From contig JAXBDG010000008.1 in assembly GCA_036320915.1 (NCBI GenBank), positions 868,001 to 932,000 of the forward strand: a stretch of 64,000 nucleotides of DNA, given 5' to 3'. This DNA is from Linnemannia elongata. Its lineage: Eukaryota; Mortierellomycota; Mortierellomycetes; Mortierellales; Mortierellaceae. Of the stretch, positions 12,898 to 23,858 are shown piece by piece (within the stretch, counting starts at the first letter, position 1; each line of letters opens with the position of its first letter). Below the pieces are notes generated by a model. The model made no database searches. It was given only the letters and a program-made list of their open reading frames with translations, and was not told the DNA's origin. The position numbers and the translations under genes are program-made.

Positions 12898-13357
12898 ACT
12901 CTCTCTAACCCATTGTGTTTTTATATATCGCGTTTGCTTTTTTTCATTTTTCTTCATGGTTTGCCTGAAAGGGGGAACCTTTGTAAATCTTGCTGTACAT
13001 ATCCATTCTTCCTCCTTCCCTTTTTCCTTTTTGTCACCAACATCCCACATCTTTTGCTTATCTAGCTTGTATAACATCCAATATAATATACTTTTTTCTT
13101 CTCTCCGCATCTATGTCCTGCTGTTTTGCATGCTCCAGTATTTGCTCTATCTGCTTGTCTATTTCTGTAATTGCATGCCAGGCTGCCTCATTGTCACCGT
13201 TTGTCTCAGCCATGTCTACCCCTCCGCCCACGAGTCAGTTGCCTTGCTTTGGACACCTTTACCTTGAAGTATTACTAAGTAGGAATTCCTTATCGAGCTG
13301 TCGTCCCTATTTGTTCTCCCTCGTGTTGTTGTGTTGTTGTGTTCCCCGCTTTGACTG

Positions 13358-13385
13358 CAAAAAAAAAAAAAAAAAAAAAAAAAAA
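13358..13385 (+). repeat. Homopolymer A(28)
   Basis: 28 A in a row, followed by an A-rich stretch. Confidence 0.9.
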
Positions 13386-13779
13386 GAAAAAGAAAAAATA
13401 AAAGTTTCCCAAGATTACCTTTTTTCCCTGTCTATTTTTTTCATTGCTCACTCCATGTGGGGTTGTGTGGACAAGGGAAAAAGGGGACACCAAGGTTGTG
13501 AGAAAAAAAAATCGGAAGGAAACGTAAACTAGGACGAGCTTGGGCAAAAAGAAGAAGAATGAGCTGGGCATGAAATGAAGAAAATAAACCTCGTAACTTG
13601 ACTCGACTGTGTATGAGTCCAGTGTGAGTCTTCTTCAGCAGTGCGTGCTCATCACTTTCAGACACCCAAACGAACAAGATCAAAATAAGAGTGAGTAAGT
13701 AGTAGAAAAGAGAGGAAGAGGGGACTTTGGTGACTTTCCTTCTTCTCCCGATGAGAATGAGTTGGGGTGAGGAAATGGC

Positions 13780-13782
<3 letters not shown>

Positions 13783-13818
<36 letters not shown>
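13783..13818 (+). repeat. Homopolymer A(36)
   Basis: 36 A in a row in intergenic DNA. Confidence 0.9.
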
Positions 13819-13822
<4 letters not shown>

Positions 13823-14397
13823 GGAGGAGGAGTTCAAAAAGGAGATGAGCACGCTCATCATCCATCATCCTATTCTGCTTTCTCTTCTGGCTCTAGCAAG
13901 TCTGCTCATTTTCCTCCACATAACAAAAAGGCTACGGCACCGTTAGTTCTTCTATTCCTATCTCAGCACCCACCGTTACAGCACTATTTTCAGACTCTTA
14001 TCTTCAAACAAAATGTTGCCACCAAAATTTGAAAAAGAAGAGTTCCAATTCATTCATGATAAGCTCTATGAGCCCCATTCATAAGTTTCTCTGCAAAAAA
14101 AAGCTCCTACTACGCGGAGATCATGGACATAGCAAACAGATAGAAACAAGAATCAAACCCTTATTTTTTTTTTCTAGCTTTTTTTTAATCGAGAACGTCA
14201 AAAAAGGCTACAAAAAAGGGGTTTCCTCACTCCTAAAGAGGAGGGCCAAGTTCAAGTGCAGTGCAGGGGGATGGAGACATTAAAAGACCAAAAAGACAAA
14301 GAATACGAAGAAACTCGATATTTTTTTAATCTCCAAACACTACAACGACAAGAGGAAAGGAGGGACGCAAAACGGAAAGGGGGCGCGCGGAAAGCAT

Positions 14398-15138
14398 TTA
14401 ATCCTTCTTGAGGGCAGCAGCGGAACCCTTCTTGGCGAAGCGCTGGTTGCGGATGAACTTGGGGCAGACTCCCTTGAGCGAAGGGTGACGCTGGGTCTTG
14501 ACCTTCTTGATACCGTTACGGTGAGCCTTCTTGTCTATTTGGTGGCGAGAGAAAGAGAGAACGCATTGGTCAGGATATGTTGCTCTGGCAAAGTGAATGA
14601 AAGGTAGGAGTTGCATTGGCGGCGTTCAATTGAAGATGGTATTGGTGATCCGTAGCGAATAATGTGTCCTTCGTCCAAGTCAACCAAGCTAGTTGCCGCA
14701 CGCTCTGAACAAATGTTGCAATGCCGCTGATAATGTGTTGGTTCTCTGTTCCAGTAAGTGTTGAAGGTAATGCAGCCGCGCGGCGTTGCAGCCAGTGTAG
14801 TTGTAAAAACGCTGCTGGCGGAAAGTAGACTACGTCCAAGGAACACGCCCCCGTCTTCATTGATGATCGTGTTGGACGTTTGGTCCATCGCGAAGACCGA
14901 CGATCGTTTTAATCAACTTTGCGGTTGAGTCGATCCTGTCTCGTTTTGTCGTCTACGGCAGTGATGTTCCGATACTCAGTATAAAGCACTTCCTGAATCG
15001 CTATCGAAGCACTACTGAGATCCTGAAGCTGATTCCTGCAAAAGACAAATCGCTTCCTGTGAAAAGCAACTTGAACTGAGGAGAGTGAATCTGCTACATA
15101 CTCTGGTTGTGGTTGGTGTGGTTCTTGGACTTGGCCAT
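14398..15138 (-). CDS. RPL29: 60S ribosomal protein eL29
   Basis: Small basic protein of the large ribosomal subunit. Exon 1 is 15138-15102 ([12 protein letters not shown]) and exon 2 is 14534-14398, giving 57 residues, the usual size. [18 protein letters not shown] and [20 protein letters not shown] match the eL29 signature. The donor is A/GTATGT and the acceptor CAAATAG; the junction restores an Asn codon. The single 567-base intron is more than three times longer than the coding sequence and falls within the conserved N-terminus. The intron contains long overlapping frames but nothing recognisable. Confidence 0.96.
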
Positions 15139-15705
15139 TTTACTTTAAGCTAGAGGAACGAGTTAAGCAATGAACAGACAGGAAGATGTTTAGTTTCCGA
15201 GTTCCTTTTATCCCGCTCGAAGCAATGATGGTTGTTGTAAGGATAGTTTCCTGTAGAAGCTGATCGCGAGCGAAAAACTCTGTAGTTGTTGTCCCCCTGC
15301 GTGAAGTTGTCGCCGGTACTCTTTCTCCGAGCCGTGGTCGAGGCTCACTTCCTTTCAAGCAGACCCCATCACTTTTCCCTCCAAAAGCCGATGAGTACAA
15401 TTTTTCTAGGAGTGTCGATTATGGATTAAGCGATGTGGTAGAGGATGCCGATGGCAACAACGATGTCGATGGGATGTTTCCGATAGATAGATAGGTCGCA
15501 ATGCTGATCGATGGATGGTTGTTGCCTTGCTTGTTTGCACGCTGCTTTGGATACATCGATAGACCTCCAAGTCCGATGTAGTACCTCGAAAGAGAAGAGT
15601 AATTTAGAGGGGGATCCACTTCCGCCGGGTCTCGCACGCCCTTTTGGAGGAAAATCAGAGGAGAGAATTATGGGTGGCTTGTTTATTTGTCACGTGCAAT
15701 AATTC
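15139..15705. other. RPL29 upstream region
   Basis: Separates RPL29 from the stop of the first secreted-protein gene. It contains a TATA-like box at 15205-15212 (minus strand), a minus-strand CTCTAG just before the RPL29 ATG that could be a 5'-UTR splice acceptor, and a palindromic CACGTG at 15691-15696. No gene seen. Confidence 0.5.
15205..15212 (-). promoter_or_regulatory. TATA-like box of RPL29
   Basis: GATAAAAG on the minus strand, about 70 bases before the RPL29 ATG. Motif and spacing only. Confidence 0.35.
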
Positions 15706-17069
15706 TCAATAACTTGCTGCAGAGAGGCAGGCTTCCAGAGCATTGGACAAGTTCACCGTGAGCCCCAGGGACGTGAGAGCATAGAGCACCGTCTCGTCAT
15801 GCTCATAGTCACCGTCACGTCCAACCCCAGCCTCAACCTCAGTTCCAGTCTCTGTGTTCACAGTCTCCAATAGCGCGACCATAAACTGACCAAGGATCTT
15901 GCCAGCAAAGAACGATTGTCCTGTCAATGCGAACCCAGCCGCTAAGTCGACCCCGTCGCTATGGTCGTCGTTAATGTTGTCGGGCAAGGGGGCCAGATTG
16001 GATGCGAGAGAGTACTTTTGCATCCACTCCAATGTACTCAGAGATCCCTGCGTCAGTCTCCTCAGATCCTCTGATGAACCTTCTGGCAGGCGTCCTGTTA
16101 CCATTGGGTTGTGAGCAATCGCGTCCGATACCACCTGTTGATAGTTCTTGGCAATCCATGCACAATGGCCTACGGACAGAGGTGAGCTGACAGCGCCTTG
16201 TTGTTGTTCCTGCTCCTCCTGCTGCTGCACCTGCTTTTCTGCCTCATCACCCTCCGTTGTTGCGGTTGTTGATGTTTCTACCATCGCCTTCCCCTCCTCT
16301 TCCGGTTGCTCGAGCCGATTGAGATGATACCCCTTGCCCGCAAAACAACTAACAGTACTCAAAATAGTTGTCTGAACCGTCGAAAGGATGTCTATCACGG
16401 GCGTCAAAATCGGCTTCAAAAACTTAATCAAGGCCAGCAACGAGAGCGCACCCTTTAGCGTCCCAAACGACAGGTTGATCGCCACCCCCGTCAACGCCGT
16501 CCCGATCAACTTGCCCGGTCCGTCCAAGACCGCCAGGAGGACCTTGAAGGCTGAGGTGAGGATGTATTGGACAACGGAGCCAAAGGGGAGTGATCCTAAG
16601 ATTGTAGCGAGTTGGGTCTCGACGGTGTTGATCCCGTCCACCAAGACTTGGGGTGCATTTGTGCAGTCGTCCGCGGCTGTTGCCATTGCGTGTTGTTCCT
16701 GCTGATGATGCTGTTGTTGTTGATGCTGGTGGTGCTGTTGGTAAGTGTCTAGTTCCAGGGCATGGTCATGATAATACCCAAGGATCTCCTCGCGGTAAAA
16801 CTCTGGACTTCCTGTCAACAAGAGTGGACTCAATTCTTCCTGGTCAACTGTGTCCACTTTGTCCACTTTGTCCACCAGTAGTCCTAAGAAAGGTATATCA
16901 TCCTTGTTCTAAGTAAGTACTCTTATTCGTACCTTCTTTGTGCGACAAAGAAAAGGAAAAGAAGGAAAGACTGACCTTCATATGCAGCGGAGGCACAGAC
17001 GACCATGCTGGCAAACGCGAGTGCAGCAGTGACGGCGACGAGATACAGATACGTGGGTGGAGAGCGCAT
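15706..17069 (-). CDS. Secreted protein of unknown function, four-Cys tandem family, member A
   Basis: Not recognised. Exon 1 is 17069-16976 and exon 2 is 16883-15706, giving 423 residues. Residues 1-28 form a signal peptide (YLYLVAVTAALAFASMVV...ASA). The mature part has an acidic VDKVDKVDTVD repeat, a Gln/His-rich stretch (about 80-95) and a long helical, Ala/Leu/Ile-rich body. It ends in SNALEACL. Cysteines C105, C211, C272 and C417 align with those of the two downstream paralogues; the first spacing (106) is the same as in member B. Relative to B and C it carries a Glu/Gln-rich insertion before the third Cys and another before the fourth, and lacks the acidic tail. The phase-1 intron just after the signal peptide is shared by all three. 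An apoplastic or cell-surface role is inferred. Confidence 0.85.
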
Positions 17070-17473
17070 CTTCGTGTTAGTGTGTCTTGGTTGGATACAA
17101 AGAAAAGGAATTAGGGAGGTAAATCAAAAGAGTGGAAAAAGGGACATGAAGAAAAAGAAAAAAGAGAAGGGGTTGCAGAAGACTCGTCAGCAGAAACGAG
17201 GAGAGGAGGATACAAAAGGGGGGTAGAATGTAGCAATGCCGATGGCTGGAGGCTTATATCAAACAAAACGCGACAAAAATATCCGGGGTCTTTTTCACCC
17301 TTCATTTCTGACTGTCTCTTGTTTTCGCGTAAAAGATGCTTGCGTCTTTAATTATGAGAACTAAGTTGCTATAGTAGGAATGGAGTACTACAAGAAGGGG
17401 AGGATAGAAAGGTGAAGGGGGACGAAAGAAAAGAGGACTATGGTGCCGAAAAAGCTCAGTGGGTGACCGATGT
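17070..17473. other. Spacer between secreted genes A and B
   Basis: The left end is the 3' flank of gene A's upstream region and the right end the 3' flank of gene B. Purine-rich; no gene seen. Confidence 0.5.
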
Positions 17474-18579
17474 TTATTCCTCGTCATCATACTCGTCGTC
17501 CTCAGCAATGGCCTCGTACTCCTCAGCCAACTCATCAGCAGTAGCCTCGGGGTCAGCCGCGACATGGAGACAGGCCTCGAGGGCATTGGAGATGCTGATG
17601 AGGACAGCAAGGTCGGTCTGGACGAATTGCTTGAGGGTATCAGAGTCAGCCTTTTGCATAATCTCCTGACGGTACTGGTCCAAGAGGCTGGCTGAGAAGA
17701 TGGGGCGGGTCGTCAGGAGGGCATCGTTCGAGCTGGCGATCGAGGACTGGTCCATAAGACCAAGGATGGAAACCGCGGCAGAGATCAGGTTCTTGAGCTC
17801 CTCGTTGTTGGCATCGCTGGTGGCAGGGAAGCTCTGGGTAGCAGACTTGACGCCGGCGCGGTAGATGTTCGCAAGGTCGCCGCAGGTGGCGGGCTCGATC
17901 GCAATCCTTGATTTATCACATCCGCGGACGGACTCAAAGATCTTAAGGAATGGGGCGATGCCGTCCAAAGCCTTTGAGATTAGGGGTCCAACATTGGGAG
18001 TGACGGTGACCATCTTAAGAGCTGAAATGACTGCACTGAGGGTTGTATGAGCGGCACCGAAAGCCTCATCGGAATTGTCTCCAAGGCTAATCTTCTGAAG
18101 GGCGCTCTTGACGGTGTCGATGGCCGTCTTGATGATCGTTTTGGTGCCATCGAGTATAGGAAGAGGACCCAAGACACCATCAACAAAAGTGTCAATGCCT
18201 GGGAGTACAGTTTTAGCAAGGTTGGGAACATCCTTGCAGGGATCTCCTGTTTCTTCGTGCTCTGTCGATGGTGGCGATACTACTGGTTGTGCTTCAAATC
18301 CACCGATGTTAAATTGAGCAAGGATATCGCCGCGGTACTCGAACTCGCTGACGGTATCTTGTGGGTCTTCGCGGTTCAGAGCAAGAGCAAAGTAGGATTG
18401 TTGGTCTCCTAATGATTTATCGATATCGCATGTGTGAGTATTTTCGAGTGCATACAGTAGGAGGGAACAAGAAATAAAAAAATAATCTCTATACCTGGAG
18501 ACTAACCTTGCTCGGGGACGGACTGAGCAGCGACGCAGACAGCAACAGCAAGGCACAGGATTACGGAAAATATCTTCAT
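17474..18579 (-). CDS. Secreted protein of unknown function, four-Cys tandem family, member B
   Basis: Not recognised. Exon 1 is 18579-18507 and exon 2 is 18408-17474, giving 335 residues. The upstream extension of the open frame to 18688 is in another frame from the signal peptide and is rejected. Residues 1-18 (MKIFSVILCLAVAVCVAA) form a clear signal peptide, almost the same as in member C. The body is predicted helical. Cysteines are C82, C188, C200 and C304 (spacings 106, 12, 104). The region TRPIFSASLLDQYRQE and the block SNALEACLHVAADP are shared closely with member C (IRPIFAADLLNQYRDE; SNALEACLRVAADP). The tail is strongly acidic (EDDEYDDEE). An odd number of extra cysteines in the mature part is not seen, which fits two disulphides. 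Confidence 0.87.
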
Positions 18580-19191
18580 CGTTGTTGTTTGTAAGCCTTA
18601 GGACTGAATGATATCGAGCGAGTGGGATGGAGGGGAGTGGAGGACAACAAGTGTAAGGAAACAAAAAAAAGAGAAGACTAAAAGACAAGAACTAGGGTAT
18701 TGCTTTTTGTAGTGAAATGGATTTTCTTGCCCTTGACGAATGATCAAAAAAAAAAAAAAAAAAACGAAACGAACGCGAGAACAATAATTGCTTTTTTGGA
18801 TATTCAAGAATTGGGGGCATGAGAAAAAACGAAAGGAAAGGGTTGAACAAAAGGGATAAAAAAAAGCTGCTAACTTTAAAGGGGAGAAAGAAAGAATAAA
18901 TGTCGTTCCATTTTTCTTTTTTTTTCATCTCCTTTTTTCTCTCCTTCTCCAGAGGAAGAAAAGGAAAAAGGGAGTGGTATTATCTACCAGACGGGGACAT
19001 CATCATCACTAACAATGGTGAGAGTTATAGTACTTTATATTTTGTTTTGTTGCTAACAAAAGGCCTCTCGTCATATACAGCAATAGGGGGTGGGGAACTG
19101 AACTGCTCATCTTTCAGCTTGAGTGTCATGGAAGGGGAAAAGTGAAAAAAGAAAAGAGGAGTGTGAAGGGAAAAAAGGAGCATTCATTTGA
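18580..19191. other. Spacer between secreted genes B and C
   Basis: Gene B upstream region and gene C 3' flank. Rich in A/G and T/C runs (A19 near 18746). No gene seen. Confidence 0.5.
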
Positions 19192-20407
19192 CTACTGGCC
19201 TTCCTCGTCCTTTTCATTCTCATCGCCTTCGTCATTCTCATCCTCAAAGCGAGCCTGGGCATTCAATTCTTGCTGCAGTTCCTCAGCTGCAATGGCGGGA
19301 TCGGCAGCGACACGCAGACAAGCCTCAAGAGCATTCGATGTACCAACAATGGCACCCAGATAAGTCTGTGCGTAGATCTTGGCATCATCAGTCTCGGCAA
19401 CGCGGAGATATTCGTCGCGGTACTGATTTAGAAGGTCGGCAGCAAAGATCGGGCGGATGTTCAGCAACTCCTCGTTCGACTGTGCGATGGCGTTCTTGCT
19501 CAATTGCAAGACAGATGACGCTCCGGCAGCGATTCTCTTCCACTCCTCAGAGGCGGAATCGGGCACGGTTGGTGCGTTAGTGGTGGCATCTGCGATAAAG
19601 AGGCGGTACATATCGGCGGTAGGGGCGCAGTGACCCTGAGTGATGGCCAACTTGGAACCGCCCAAGACACACCGGACAGCAGTCCGGATAATGGGTTTGG
19701 CAGAGTCGATGGCCTTGATAATGGGAGAAATGTCGAATGGGAGTGGGATGTATTTGATGGTCGCGAGGATGGTCTTCAGCGCGGAGAATGCAAAGTCAAG
19801 ACCTGCAACGATACCCCTCGAGTCGGTGGTGACGTGGCCGACCAGGCCTTTCAATCTCTCAAGTTGTTGAACGAGGAACTGGAAGACTGTTCCTACAAAT
19901 GGGATGGTTGTAATAGATTTCGCAGCCTGGATGATTCCGTTCAACACAGCGTCGATAGCGAGCTTGTAAGCAGCACATTCCAAACCCTCGGCCTGGAACT
20001 CGCGGTTGAGAGAGTCGAGGAGTTCAGCCCGGAAGGAGATCTCGGAGGCGAGCTCGGCCACCTCGTCGGCCTTTAAGGCGAGTTCCTCGGGGGTGGCAGT
20101 GGCAGCCCATGCGTAGTTATCCTGGATACCGACGACATCGAATTCAGCTGTTGACATGATAGGATATGATGTAGGTTAAGATGACCCATGAATGAATTAG
20201 TACAAACGCGGTGTATGTCGATTTCATACTAAAGTCGATTTCATGCAAGTGTTGATGATTTTCAGGCAAGGCGGTGAGAGGTCGAGACAGAAAGAAAAAG
20301 AGAGCATCTGATATACCTTGCTGTTGCTGTTGCTGTTGTTCTGGAGCAACTTGTGCGGCGACACAGGCGATGGCAAAAGCGCAGAGGGCAAGAGGCAAAA
20401 TTCTCAT
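19192..20407 (-). CDS. Secreted protein of unknown function, four-Cys tandem family, member C
   Basis: Not recognised. Exon 1 is 20407-20317 and exon 2 is 20147-19192, giving 348 residues. The signal peptide MRILPLALCAFAIACVAA is followed by QVAPEQ and a Gln7 run just before the phase-1 intron. The body is helical with C88, C190, C204 and C307 (spacings 102, 14, 103), matching member B closely. It has the shared blocks IRPIFAADLLNQYRDE and SNALEACLRVAADP, and an acidic C-terminus (FEDENDEGDENEKDEEGQ). No transmembrane segment or GPI signal follows, so I infer secretion. It is the outermost of the three and faces the F-box gene across a 499-base divergent spacer. Confidence 0.87.
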
Positions 20408-20906
20408 GATAAGGGTAAGTAGCTGGATGGAGAGATAAAAAAAATTACAGACTGTGGAGGATGGATTGGGTAAGAATGAAAGGAGTAGAAAGGATGCTTG
20501 GGCTAAAGAGAGAAATACATGGGCAAAAGAGTGAAGGAGGTTTACCAAAAGAAAAGGGGTATCAAGAATGGCATTTCTTTTTGCTTGTCTTTATTTCCAC
20601 CAGGACGGAAGGGGACAAAAATATACGGTTGAGTAACGATGGATGATGCGATAGGGTGCGGCGAGGGCAGGGTATTTCAATGCCTAGGAACACGCCCATC
20701 CATAGTCCATACACACGCGCGCGAACCATAACGTAAAGTGGACAGAGACTCGACTTCTATTTGAGGGATTGGAGGACACATCAAAGCCACAGGATTTTTT
20801 TTTTTTTTTTTTTTAACTTTGCCTTCAACTTTGCCTTGTCCAAAGAAGAAAACTCACACCGTTACCACACCTACGACAGACCGACATTCACAGCAACAAC
20901 AAGACA
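20408..20906. other. Divergent spacer, secreted gene C / F-box gene
   Basis: Bidirectional upstream region with a T20-type run near 20796. No gene seen; it probably holds both promoters. Confidence 0.45.
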
Positions 20907-22293
20907 ATGAGCACCAACAAGACTTTCGACACGCTCACCGAGGACTTGATCGAGATCCTCGCATCATACCTGGAGCCACTGGACATGGTTCACCTCGGTG
21001 CAACATGCAAGCACCTCCAAAAGTCCATCAACCGTCCTGAAATCTGGGAGCAGTAAGTTTTCAAAACAGCAAGAGGACACCCATAGTAGGGTTGACGTAG
21101 TTTAATAAAGAGGAGGAAAATGATTCAAGGAAAATAAGAATTTGTATGTCTATGCTTGAAGTTGAGAAGCATGCTGTTGCTAACCAACTTTGAATACGTC
21201 TCTTTTGTACCATCATTATTTAACAAATCATGATAGCAAGGCAGTGGACGATTTTGGCGACAGATTCACAATTACTTCGATTCTGGACTCTGCAGGATTG
21301 GATCTCGGCGACCAGCTCAAGCCCGAGCCTTTGGACTGGCGTCAGTATTACCAGGAGAGACATGCAGCCATGACCAAGATGAACTCCAGCGCAGACGATC
21401 AGATTGCAAAGTCAGAAAAGGATTACGACGAGGCCCAAGAGCTCTTGAGAGGTTTCCAGTCGACGGGCGATGTTGACTCTTTGAGCAGAGCCGCGCAGTT
21501 GATGGTCGGCGTGTTGGGTAAGTGGAAACCTCATGAACCGCAGTGAAATACGATCAATTTTTAGCCTTTTTCCTGTTTCTCAGCAGTCTATAATGTTGTG
21601 GTCCTTCTATTGAATAGATAACTTTCCTGGACACGCTGGATGCTACCATTTGCTCGGATTCACCCTCTATGTCCTCAACGAGCTCGAGGATGCTCTTTCT
21701 TTGCTTGAGATCGGAAGCATGGTTGACCCCAACTATGAGCCAATCAGCGGTATGTGCCCACCACATCTCACACAGGCCACGAGGAGTATTTGACTGTCAG
21801 CTTGCCATCTTGCATGAACGACGGGTAGTCGTTGATCTGCAAGAAGTGAACATACTCACTAATGATCCCTTTTCAACCTTTTCCGATAATAGAGCTGACA
21901 AGAGAGATTCAGGGGTTGTTGGAAGGATACGGATCGACCATGACAGATGGAGCACCATTGCTGGACAGCGCCAAGGAGCTCTCAGCACCTCTGAAGGCAG
22001 CCTTGACTGCCATTTTCAACTCATTCGATAAGGACAAGGACGGCAGCCTTAAGCCCTCGGAGCTTTCGGACTTTGTCTACAAGACCAACGGTAGCCGACC
22101 TCCCCAGGCCTTCTTGACTCAAATGGGTATTCAGTTTGGAAAAGACGCAAAGGGATACTTGACCTTGGAGGGATTCTTCAACTTTTTCTTGGAGCAGACG
22201 TTAGAGGATCCTATTGAGACGCGTCGTGATTTGGAGAAGCATGGATGGGACGGCGACCGTCTCGTTCGTTGCGACATTGCCAGGAATGCATAA
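20907..22293 (+). CDS. F-box protein with C-terminal EF-hand
   Basis: Exons 20907-21052, 21237-21517, 21618-21749 and 21893-22293 give 319 residues, every junction in frame. The N-terminus (residues 7-49, FDTLTEDLIEILASYLEP ... LGATCKHLQKSI ... IWEQ) is an F-box, the Skp1-binding module of SCF ubiquitin ligases. The middle is helical without a known domain. Near the C-terminus DKDKDGSLKPSE (232-243) is a canonical calcium-binding EF-hand loop. It is followed by a weaker partner loop (GKDAKGYLTLEG) and a helix EQTLEDPIETRRDLEKHGWDG that recalls EF-hand-associated segments. A calcium-responsive substrate receptor is an inference. It converges on the YEATS gene. Confidence 0.85.
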
Positions 22294-22448
22294 GGAATCA
22301 AAAAAAAACAACAACACATACTCATATCATGCATACAATACAATCAACTCATGCTGCACTCGAATACTGTTTTTGCTTTTATTCCGATGCTCATACCAAT
22401 ACTACTTGCCATTGAAGATCGCAAAAGCCAAAAGCCAAAAGCCAAAAG

Positions 22449-22484
22449 CCCCCCCCCCCAAAAAAAAAAAAAAAAAAAAAAAAA
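22449..22484 (+). repeat. C(11)A(25) homopolymer pair
   Basis: Eleven C directly followed by 25 A in the short spacer between two convergent genes, preceded by a small imperfect AAAGCC repeat. Confidence 0.85.
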
Positions 22485-22509
22485 GAGTTGACAGTCAGGT
22501 CTTTTGACG

Positions 22510-23475
22510 CTACTTTGATGCCAGTTCCGCCTCAAGTCGTTTGCACTTTTCCCGATATCGTACAATTTCCTGTGCTGTAGTCTTGAGGGCCTTGTCCAAT
22601 CGCTCAACTTCTTCCTGTTCTGCCTGCAAACTGAATTGATGATGTGGTGTCTTCTTGAGTGGGACATTTGACGTCGTGTTTTCCTGCAGTATGGTGTAAA
22701 AGCTGTCGATCGGCTCGTTGAACACCTATTATCCCAAAAAGCAGTAGTGCTAACGTTAGTTATGTTTCCTCTCTCCGTTCTTGCAAGGCAATGGTCCTGA
22801 TGGTTGTGAAGTAAACGGCAACTTTACAATCTCATCGTATTGGTAGCTTGTAACGGGTTTCTGTTTGGGCCATGGGTTACCGAGCCCATCCTCCTCGTAC
22901 GGATGCAGCTTCAGATGGTGATAGAGTGTGAGTGGTTTCTCGCCGCTGATAGGGTTGAAGTGGATCTTGATAATGATGTCGAACTCTCCCCATCCCGTCT
23001 CTGTTACTTCAAATGGAGGCTTTTCAATAACTAATATGATATGTGAAGATAAAGAGAATGTCATATGTCAGTGAGCGGGGAGGAGAAGAAGATACCAACA
23101 AGGCATCATTGTCTGTTGCCTTCGTTTTCCTACGAGAGGATTAATTACCTCGGTTGGGGTTGTCGTAGGTGTCGTGCAGTTTGAAGGCGACTTTGCGGAT
23201 GAAATATGAAATGTCTTCGTTATTGACGCCCCGCACTGAGATTGTCCAGCGATGTGTATGGTCGGCGTCGCCGCCCTTCTTCCCGTTCAGTGGCGTTGCC
23301 GAGTTTCCGTAGATAATTGGTCTCGCCAGTGAGAGACCCTACGAATAGAGACGAGCGAGGTTGACGAATTGTTAATTGAATTGTCAGCGGTTTTACATTT
23401 CCTTAGCGATGGTATTGTTAATGTCCAATGTGTTTCCTTTGTCCTTGATACCTTCATTCTCTTGATCGATGTCAT
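22510..23475 (-). CDS. YAF9: YEATS-domain chromatin protein (Yaf9/GAS41 type)
   Basis: Reads acylated histone H3 lysines as a subunit of SWR1 and NuA4-type complexes. Exons 23475-23452, 23338-23149, 23030-22828 and 22725-22510 give 210 residues. The first coding exon is only 24 bases (MTSIKRMK) and joins to [12 protein letters not shown], the usual Yaf9 start. The YEATS domain spans about 9-135, with [26 protein letters not shown] and the ETGWGEFDI loop that lines the acyl-lysine pocket. A C-terminal coiled coil (about 150-208, [18 protein letters not shown]) is as in GAS41. It shares a 383-base divergent spacer with the acyl-CoA dehydrogenase gene. Confidence 0.95.
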
Positions 23476-23680
23476 GATACTGAGGTTGTCGTTTGTTGAT
23501 GTGCGCTGAGTTGCTGTGTGTGGAGTAAAAGTGGAGCAAAGCGCGAAGGGCGAGTTTGAGTGGCACCAAGAAAAGAGGAAAAGCAGCATCACACTGCATT
23601 TGCGACTAAAGATCCTTCTGGCGTGGCTTTGCCCTTCGTTCAGGGACCAGCCTACTTGAGGAGATGTGCACTGGTTGTTT

Positions 23681-23686
23681 CACGTG
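23681..23686. promoter_or_regulatory. E-box CACGTG in divergent promoter
   Basis: Palindromic bHLH-type site between YAF9 and the acyl-CoA dehydrogenase gene, about 170 bases before the latter's ATG. Motif only; function inferred. Confidence 0.3.
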
Positions 23687-23858
23687 CTTGCTTGCTCTTG
23701 TCCGTGGGCATCTTCGAAAAAAGATGAAAAGGTGATACGTTGGCGTCGTCTCGCGCTTTTTTCTTTTTCTCTTCTCAACTCTCCCGTTCTCCTTCTTCTC
23801 TCCACTCCACCCCCCTCCCCTCTCCTTCCCTCTTCCACACACATACACATTTACGACA

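Larger units (their letters stand above)
12898..14397. other. Intergenic region, zinc-finger gene / RPL29
   Basis: 3' flanks of two convergent genes. It carries two long A runs (13358-13385 and 13783-13818). Several small frames exist, mostly made by the homopolymers; none looks coding. Confidence 0.6.

Noticed and set aside
14535..14888. 117- and 96-codon minus-strand frames
   Set aside because: They lie inside the RPL29 intron, overlap each other and have no recognisable content.
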